The notes under the pieces are model-generated. The model saw only the letters and a list, made by a program, of their open reading frames with translations, did no database searches and was not told where the DNA came from. From Cytophagaceae bacterium (GTDB lineage Bacteria; Bacteroidota; Bacteroidia; Cytophagales; Spirosomataceae), in assembly GCA_947471105.1 (NCBI GenBank), contig CANIYB010000055.1, positions 1 to 10,984 on the forward strand: DNA of 10,984 bases. Direction: 5' to 3'. The first letter of the stretch is position 1. The number at the start of each line of letters is the position of its first letter. Positions 6,696 to 10,984 of the stretch are shown here, piece by piece. A program made the position numbers and the translations under genes.

Positions 6696-7946
6696 CTAAG
6701 ATAAATCTTTTAATAAATATCGCCTAATCAAATTCAATGAATTTAAAGAGGTCATATGTATGTTTTGTAATCGATTACCGCCTAATTGTAGTTTTCTTGT
6801 GATTACTTCACCTTCAGAAGCCAAAGCAATCCAGACAGTACCTACCGGTTTTTCAATACTTCCGCCATCTGGTCCAGCAATCCCGGAAGTCGCCATCCCA
6901 TAAGTAGTTTTAAATTTTTCTCTAACTGATTTTGCCATTGCGGATACACATGATTCACTCACCGCACCATCTATGTTTAAAATAGAATCCGAAACATGTA
7001 AAATATCTTTTTTAATCTCATTCGAATATGAAATTACCCCACCCACATAATATACCGAACAGCCTGGAATTTGAGTAAATTGATGAGAAAGATGTCCTCC
7101 AGTGCAACTTTCAGCTACCGCAATCGTGGATTTATTTTTAATTAATAAATGGCCGACCACCTCTGCAATTTCATCTTTTTCATACCCAAAAATATAAGAA
7201 TTAATTTGGGTTTTTAAAGTGGATATTTGATCTTCTACATTCTCTTTTAAAATTTCAAGGTTGTCACCAAAAGCCGTAAGTCGAAGCTTTACAATACCAA
7301 GAGAGGGTAAATAGGCTAATTTAATGTGTTTTGGAAGAGATAACTCCCAATCTTGAATTAAATCCGATAAATAAGATTCACCTATACCAATCGTTTTGAT
7401 CACTTTATGATAGATAATAGGGGTCTTAAAATGTGAAACCAATTTTGGAATAACTTCATTTTCCATGATGGCTTTCATCTCAAAAGGAACACCAGGCATT
7501 GAGATCCATATAACCCCAAATTCATCAAACCACATACAAGGAGCAGTACCTTGCTTGTTGGGAATAAATTGGGCTTTGGTAGGCAGCAGCGCTTGATCCC
7601 GATTAATATCTGTCAATTCACGCCCACGTTTCAGGAAAAATTCAGTGACGTCTTTTAGGGCGTCCGCATTCATTTCCAATGCACAATTAAAAAAATCTGC
7701 TAAAACTTTTTTTGTTAAATCATCCTTCGTAGGACCAAGACCTCCAGTAATGAATACAACATCAGCCCTAGATTTAGATTCATTTAGAATGGTGGTTATT
7801 TCTTCAGCAGAATCGCCGACAGACGACTTTCGAATCGTTTTAATCCCTAATTTATCTAACTCAAAACTGATCCATTGGGTGTTCGTGTCCAATATTTGAC
7901 CATAAAGAATCTCATCCCCAATTGTAATAATTTCTGCTCGAACCAT
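6696..7946 (-). CDS. cinA: CinA family protein (MoCF domain plus nicotinamide-nucleotide amidase domain)
   Basis: This is the full two-domain CinA of 416 residues, the usual length. The N-terminal MoaB/Mog-like domain (about 1-170) shows ITIGDEILYGQILDTNT at 7-23 and ITGGLGPTKDD at 66-76; in characterised homologues this COG1058 domain has ADP-ribose pyrophosphatase activity. The C-terminal domain (about 255-416) has AESCTGG at 278-284 and TSGIAGPDGG at 353-362, the signatures of the PncC-type NMN amidohydrolase used to recycle nicotinamide mononucleotide into NAD. The old name, competence/damage-inducible protein, reflects its operon context in Streptococcus, not a demonstrated role here. 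The start MVRAEIITIGDE matches the family. It is followed 4 bases later by the E2 gene. A weak -7-like TATTTTCG (minus strand, 7974-7967) lies just upstream. Confidence 0.95.
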   Translation of the reverse strand: MVRAEIITIGDEILYGQILDTNTQWISFELDKLGIKTIRKSSVGDSAEEITTILNESKSRADVVFITGGLGPTKDDLTKKVLADFFNCALEMNADALKDVTEFFLKRGRELTDINRDQALLPTKAQFIPNKQGTAPCMWFDEFGVIWISMPGVPFEMKAIMENEVIPKLVSHFKTPIIYHKVIKTIGIGESYLSDLIQDWELSLPKHIKLAYLPSLGIVKLRLTAFGDNLEILKENVEDQISTLKTQINSYIFGYEKDEIAEVVGHLLIKNKSTIAVAESCTGGHLSHQFTQIPGCSVYYVGGVISYSNEIKKDILHVSDSILNIDGAVSESCVSAMAKSVREKFKTTYGMATSGIAGPDGGSIEKPVGTVWIALASEGEVITRKLQLGGNRLQNIHMTSLNSLNLIRRYLLKDLS

Positions 7947-7956
7947 TAAGTTTTCT

Positions 7957-7964
7957 TACTTTTG
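7957..7964 (+). promoter_or_regulatory. Bacteroidota -7 promoter box for gldC
   Basis: TACTTTTG matches TAnnTTTG exactly, in the 81-base gap between divergent cinA and gldC. A start near 7970 would give a leader of about 58 bases. There is no TTG at the ideal upstream distance (TTTCTG lies there instead, inside the start of cinA), so it is a partial match. Confidence 0.4.
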
Positions 7965-8027
7965 TACGAAAATACGGATTATTTGGGATTGATTAACACC
8001 CAAGATTTGAAAAAGCACCCTTAATAA

Positions 8028-8381
8028 ATGAAACACTCAGAAATAAATTTTAAAATCCAGTTAGACGATCAAAATATTCCCGAAAATATTTCTTGGTCTG
8101 CTACCGACAACCCAAACGAAGGCATAGAGGAAACCAAAGCAATTTTAGTAGCTACTTGGGATCCTTACCATAAAGGAACATTAACTTTACCCTTGTGGAC
8201 GAAGGACATGGAAGTATTGGATATGAAACGCTTTTTTATTGAGATCATGGGAACGGTATCTGAAGCCTCGCTTCAAGCCACTGGAGATGAATATTTTTCA
8301 CAAGAAATAGAGCAAGTATGTCGGACTTTGTCTACGCATTTACAAAAAGAAATTTTAGAAGCTGAAAAGGGTGCAAAATAA
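8028..8381 (+). CDS. gldC: Gliding motility protein GldC
   Basis: GldC is a small soluble protein of Bacteroidota. In Flavobacterium johnsoniae it is needed for fully efficient gliding, although it also occurs in non-gliding relatives. The 117-residue product shows the family pattern: an N-terminal HSEINFKIQLDDQNIPENI followed by WSATD, then EETKAILVATWDP, LPLWTKDMEVLDMKRFF, and a C-terminal helix. There is no signal peptide or membrane segment, so it is probably cytoplasmic. The ATG at 8028 gives the usual N-terminus. It is followed after 6 bases by an exported thioredoxin-fold gene, suggesting co-transcription. The gldB gene, often adjacent to gldC, is not in this window. Whether this organism glides cannot be judged from this gene alone. 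Confidence 0.92.
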   Translation: MKHSEINFKIQLDDQNIPENISWSATDNPNEGIEETKAILVATWDPYHKGTLTLPLWTKDMEVLDMKRFFIEIMGTVSEASLQATGDEYFSQEIEQVCRTLSTHLQKEILEAEKGAK

Positions 8382-8387
8382 AAGAAG

Positions 8388-9431
8388 ATGAAATTGATTA
8401 AACATTTGATTATTCTAATCGCCTTAAGTCACCTATCAATGGGTCAAAAAGGGATTAATTTTATTAAAACCAGCAATTTTAATGTGGCTGTAAACGCGGC
8501 TAAACAACAAAATAAATTACTGTTTGTTGAAGCCTACGCTCCCGATTGTCATGTGTGTATGTCATTTAAAGGAACTTTTGCCCAACCTCAAGTTGGCAAT
8601 GTTTACAATACAAATTTTATCAATTTCCAATTGGATGTCAATAATCCGGACAATTTAGCGATTCTTAAAAAGTATAAAATCATAATTAATGCAACGCCGA
8701 CATTCATATTTTTTGAACCTAAAACAATGAAGGTGGTTCAAGTAAAGGCTTTTGGCGAAAAAGATAATTCAGTCATTAGCGTAAATCTAATTGGCCAAAA
8801 AGCAGCTAACCCACAGGAGCAAGTCGGAAGTTTTCCTGTAAAGTTCAAATCAGGTGATCGCAATCCTGCATTTTTATTGAACTATGCTCAATATGCTAGA
8901 ATCATGGGAGATACTTTGACTAACATTAAGATGATGAATGAATACGCTAAGGTATTGCCAACGAATCAATACGTGACGCAAGGGACTTTAAATATTCTTC
9001 AAACGGTCATGATGAACCATGACAATGAATTATTTGATTATTTTGTCACTCATTTACCTGATTATAACAAGACCTTTGACCCTAGTATGGTTCGGATGAT
9101 TTATGAAAATATCTTTCAAATTGTACTAACTTCTCAAATAAATAATTTGAATTCTAAAAGTATTTCGAAGATTAAAAGTCAAATGAAAACGACGGGAATG
9201 GATCCCAGTGGCATTATCAGAAGAACTTGGTTAGCTGAGAGCAACCTATATTTCAAGCAGAAAAAGGCGGCTGAAGGAATTAAAGTGATTCAAAATTTAA
9301 TCAATGTTTTACCCAACGCTCCAGGTCCTAAAGAATACCAATATTTATGCGATTACGTGAAAAGCAAAACGACCGATAAAAAGGCCTTAAAATACGCTCA
9401 AGTAAATTGGTGTAAATTTGGGCTCCGTTAA
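8388..9431 (+). CDS. Exported thioredoxin-fold protein with C-terminal domain of unknown function
   Basis: The 347-residue protein has a signal-peptide-like N-terminus (residues 1-19, ending SMG before Gln20), so it should act in the periplasm. Residues about 25-135 form a thioredoxin fold: a KLLFVEAYAPDCHVC active-site segment with Cys54 and Cys57, and ATPTFIFF at 102-109 carrying the cis-proline (Pro104). The active site is CHVC preceded by Asp rather than the classic WCGPC, closer to the thioredoxin-7/DUF255-like group. Thiol-disulfide exchange on envelope proteins is inferred. Residues about 150-347 are mostly helical and unrecognised, and contain only two further cysteines near the C-terminus. 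The gene begins 6 bases after gldC with an AAGAAG stretch before the ATG. Its stop codon directly abuts the stop codon of the convergent small gene. Confidence 0.85.
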   Translation: MKLIKHLIILIALSHLSMGQKGINFIKTSNFNVAVNAAKQQNKLLFVEAYAPDCHVCMSFKGTFAQPQVGNVYNTNFINFQLDVNNPDNLAILKKYKIIINATPTFIFFEPKTMKVVQVKAFGEKDNSVISVNLIGQKAANPQEQVGSFPVKFKSGDRNPAFLLNYAQYARIMGDTLTNIKMMNEYAKVLPTNQYVTQGTLNILQTVMMNHDNELFDYFVTHLPDYNKTFDPSMVRMIYENIFQIVLTSQINNLNSKSISKIKSQMKTTGMDPSGIIRRTWLAESNLYFKQKKAAEGIKVIQNLINVLPNAPGPKEYQYLCDYVKSKTTDKKALKYAQVNWCKFGLR

Positions 9432-9620
9432 TTAGCGAAGAAAGGCACGATAAAGCATCACTAAAACACAGAATAAAAACATCACGATTGATATTTTATT
9501 AATGGTATGCATCGTTCTAATATTGAAATTAGTAGGCGCTCCAGGCTTTGGTTTTTTGAATACTCTAACAAAATATGTAAAGACCTCCGTTAGATTAAAT
9601 TGTTCTTTAAGTCTGCTCAT
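9432..9620 (-). CDS. Small single-pass membrane protein, DUF6728-like
   Basis: The 62-residue product starts MSRLKEQFNLTEVFTYFVR, continues with the motif KPGAPTNFNIRTMHTINKISI, and ends in one membrane segment (about 43-60) followed by Arg. The (N)APTNFNxRxMHxINKISI pattern is what I remember of the small Bacteroidota family DUF6728; its function is unknown. I place the start at 9620 rather than at an in-frame ATG at 9656. The 9620 start leaves a 4-base gap after ispG and gives a family-like N-terminus, whereas the upstream start would overlap ispG by 32 bases. Co-transcription with ispG is likely. The protein would sit in the inner membrane with its charged N-terminus probably in the cytoplasm. 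Confidence 0.7.
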   Translation of the reverse strand: MSRLKEQFNLTEVFTYFVRVFKKPKPGAPTNFNIRTMHTINKISIVMFLFCVLVMLYRAFLR

Positions 9621-9624
9621 GATT

Positions 9625-10984
9625 TTAGTTTTCAGGGGCGTCCTTCCAGTCGCCATGGTCTTTAATAAGTTGGATTAATTCGTCAACGGCCAAATGCGCC
9701 GGTACTGATTTTTTTATCACATTTTGCCCTTTATACAGCGCTATTTTATCTTTTCCTGTTCCTACATATCCATAATCTGCATCTGCCATTTCCCCAGGCC
9801 CATTGACAATACAACCCATAATGCCAATTTTAATACCCTTTAAATGATCAGTCACTTTGCGAATCTTAGCCGTCGTTTCTTGAAGGTCAAATAAAGTTCT
9901 TCCACAGGACGGGCAAGAAATATATTCCGTTTTTGATATCCTAACCCGACTAGCCTGTAAAGTACCAAAACTAATTGAATTACGAAGTGCATGGGTATTT
10001 TTGACACCTGAACTAGATATCATGATGCCATCACCCAATCCGTCTATTAATAATGCTCCCGCATCTGTAGGTGCATAAATCTGTAATTGTTCATCTGTAA
10101 CTTCCTCATATTCCAAATGAATAATCACCGGAATAAGAATGGCATGATCCATTAAATCAAAAAATGCACGCCTAATTTCAGGCATTTTATGTTCATTGTA
10201 AGAGTGTAAAATGATGATTACATTCTTCTCTGATTTCAACTTATCTAATATCCCTAAGTCACCTATAAGGCTAGCTGCGTTTAATTTAATGAAATTAGCT
10301 GTTGGATGTTTACTCGTTGACGCGCACCACTCATCCCAAGAAAACTGTGGATAAATTGAATTTTCTTGGTGTGACATCCAAACAGATGAAGACTGAATTT
10401 GTCTTAATCCATTCGGTAGCATAAAATTAACGTGTTGATCCCCTGTAAATATATAATCTGCCCCTAAATCATTCATGGCCCATTTATCAGGCTCTGGCAA
10501 ATAAAAATGACCTATGGATTTCAAATCATCCATGGACAAATCAGCAATTGATGAAAAATCGGCAATTACCCGGGGTACCTGTTTCCCACCAAAATTTAAA
10601 ATTTCATTTGATTGACGACGTTCGTAATAAAATGGATGAATAGGAGAGTCGAACTGATCCGTTTTTCCTTTAAATGCAATAATCGGAGAAGATTTACTAG
10701 ATCGATTCTGCAATCGGCGAACCATTTCTTGCGCCACAGGAATTTCCAACTCAGGATCTTCGGTCAAAGAAACACGGATCGTATCACCTAAGCCATCTTC
10801 TAATAACGTACCGATGCCCACAGCTGATTTAATTCGTCCATCTTCCCCTTCGCCAGCCTCAGTCACTCCTAAATGCAAAGGATAAGCTTTGAATTCACCT
10901 TCTTCTAGTTTTTTACTTAAAAGTCGATAAGCTTCCACCATCACTTGGGTGTTGGAAGATTTCATGGACAATACAATATTATAA
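9625..10984 (-). CDS. ispG: 4-hydroxy-3-methylbut-2-enyl-diphosphate synthase IspG (GcpE), long form, N-terminus beyond the window
   Basis: IspG reduces 2-C-methylerythritol 2,4-cyclodiphosphate to HMBPP, the penultimate step of the MEP isoprenoid pathway. About 452 C-terminal residues are visible. The frame is open to the right edge and reads YNIVLSMKSSNTQVMVEAYR, which aligns with the middle of the TIM barrel in known IspG, so the true start lies outside. Next come PLHLGVTEAGEGEDGRIKSAVGIG and GDTIRVSLTEDPE, the end of the barrel. A roughly 230-residue insert follows, found in the Bacteroidota, Chlamydia and plant forms. The iron-sulfur domain is at the C-terminus: CPSC (codons at 9915-9904), Cys at 9813-9811 and the Glu of NGPGE at 9792-9790 supply the [4Fe-4S] ligands. 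All key ligands are present. A small membrane-protein gene follows 4 bases later. Confidence 0.95.
   Translation of the reverse strand, partial: YNIVLSMKSSNTQVMVEAYRLLSKKLEEGEFKAYPLHLGVTEAGEGEDGRIKSAVGIGTLLEDGLGDTIRVSLTEDPELEIPVAQEMVRRLQNRSSKSSPIIAFKGKTDQFDSPIHPFYYERRQSNEILNFGGKQVPRVIADFSSIADLSMDDLKSIGHFYLPEPDKWAMNDLGADYIFTGDQHVNFMLPNGLRQIQSSSVWMSHQENSIYPQFSWDEWCASTSKHPTANFIKLNAASLIGDLGILDKLKSEKNVIIILHSYNEHKMPEIRRAFFDLMDHAILIPVIIHLEYEEVTDEQLQIYAPTDAGALLIDGLGDGIMISSSGVKNTHALRNSISFGTLQASRVRISKTEYISCPSCGRTLFDLQETTAKIRKVTDHLKGIKIGIMGCIVNGPGEMADADYGYVGTGKDKIALYKGQNVIKKSVPAHLAVDELIQLIKDHGDWKDAPEN

Noticed and set aside
7645..7899. 84-codon plus-strand open frame inside cinA
   Set aside because: It lies wholly within the conserved MoCF domain coding region of cinA and has no family resemblance.
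9621..9656. Upstream ATG at 9656 for the small membrane protein
   Set aside because: It would add 12 residues and overlap ispG by 32 bases; the 9620 ATG gives a 4-base gap and the more family-like length.
10969..10971. A TTG that could be read as the start of ispG
   Set aside because: The frame is open upstream to the window edge and the residues YNIVLSMKSSNTQ align with the interior of the IspG barrel, so the gene is simply cut by the window.

Overview
The window is AT-rich, mostly single-direction gene blocks from a Bacteroidota chromosome, most likely a member of the order Cytophagales. The reasons are: a type III glutamine synthetase next to a eukaryote-like type II enzyme; gldC, a gene found only in Bacteroidota; the long IspG form with an insert before the iron-sulfur domain; TAnnTTTG-type -7 promoter boxes; and few clear Shine-Dalgarno sequences. 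The content looks like ordinary chromosomal housekeeping. I see no phage, insertion sequence, CRISPR array, defence or biosynthetic cluster, tRNA or rRNA.

Layout, left to right. (1) 1-158, minus: the first 52 codons of a type II glutamine synthetase, running off the left edge. (2) 159-403: a divergent, very AT-rich control region with an excellent promoter for the type II gene and a weaker one for the type III gene. (3) 404-4547, plus: glnN (GSIII), a very acidic protein of unknown function, rsmE (16S rRNA m3U1498 methyltransferase) and a DUF4159 secreted protein. They are packed with gaps of 12, 0 and -8 bases, so probably one transcript. (4) 4637-5398, plus: a membrane fatty acyl desaturase with its own -7 box. 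(5) 5406-5430: a perfect 9-bp hairpin acting as a shared terminator between convergent genes. (6) 5429-7946, minus: cinA followed 4 bases later by a lipoylated 2-oxoacid dehydrogenase E2. (7) 8028-9431, plus: gldC and, 6 bases later, an exported thioredoxin-fold protein. (8) 9432-10984, minus: the C-terminal part of ispG, entering from the right edge, followed by a small membrane protein (DUF6728-like).

Functionally, the left edge is a nitrogen-assimilation locus with two unrelated-class glutamine synthetases back to back. The rest is a mixture of rRNA modification, membrane lipid unsaturation, NAD salvage (the CinA amidase domain), oxoacid oxidation, gliding/envelope functions and isoprenoid synthesis. 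The most open questions are the acidic protein at 2624-3181 and the C-terminal half of the exported thioredoxin-like protein. I did not find a convincing previously undescribed system here.
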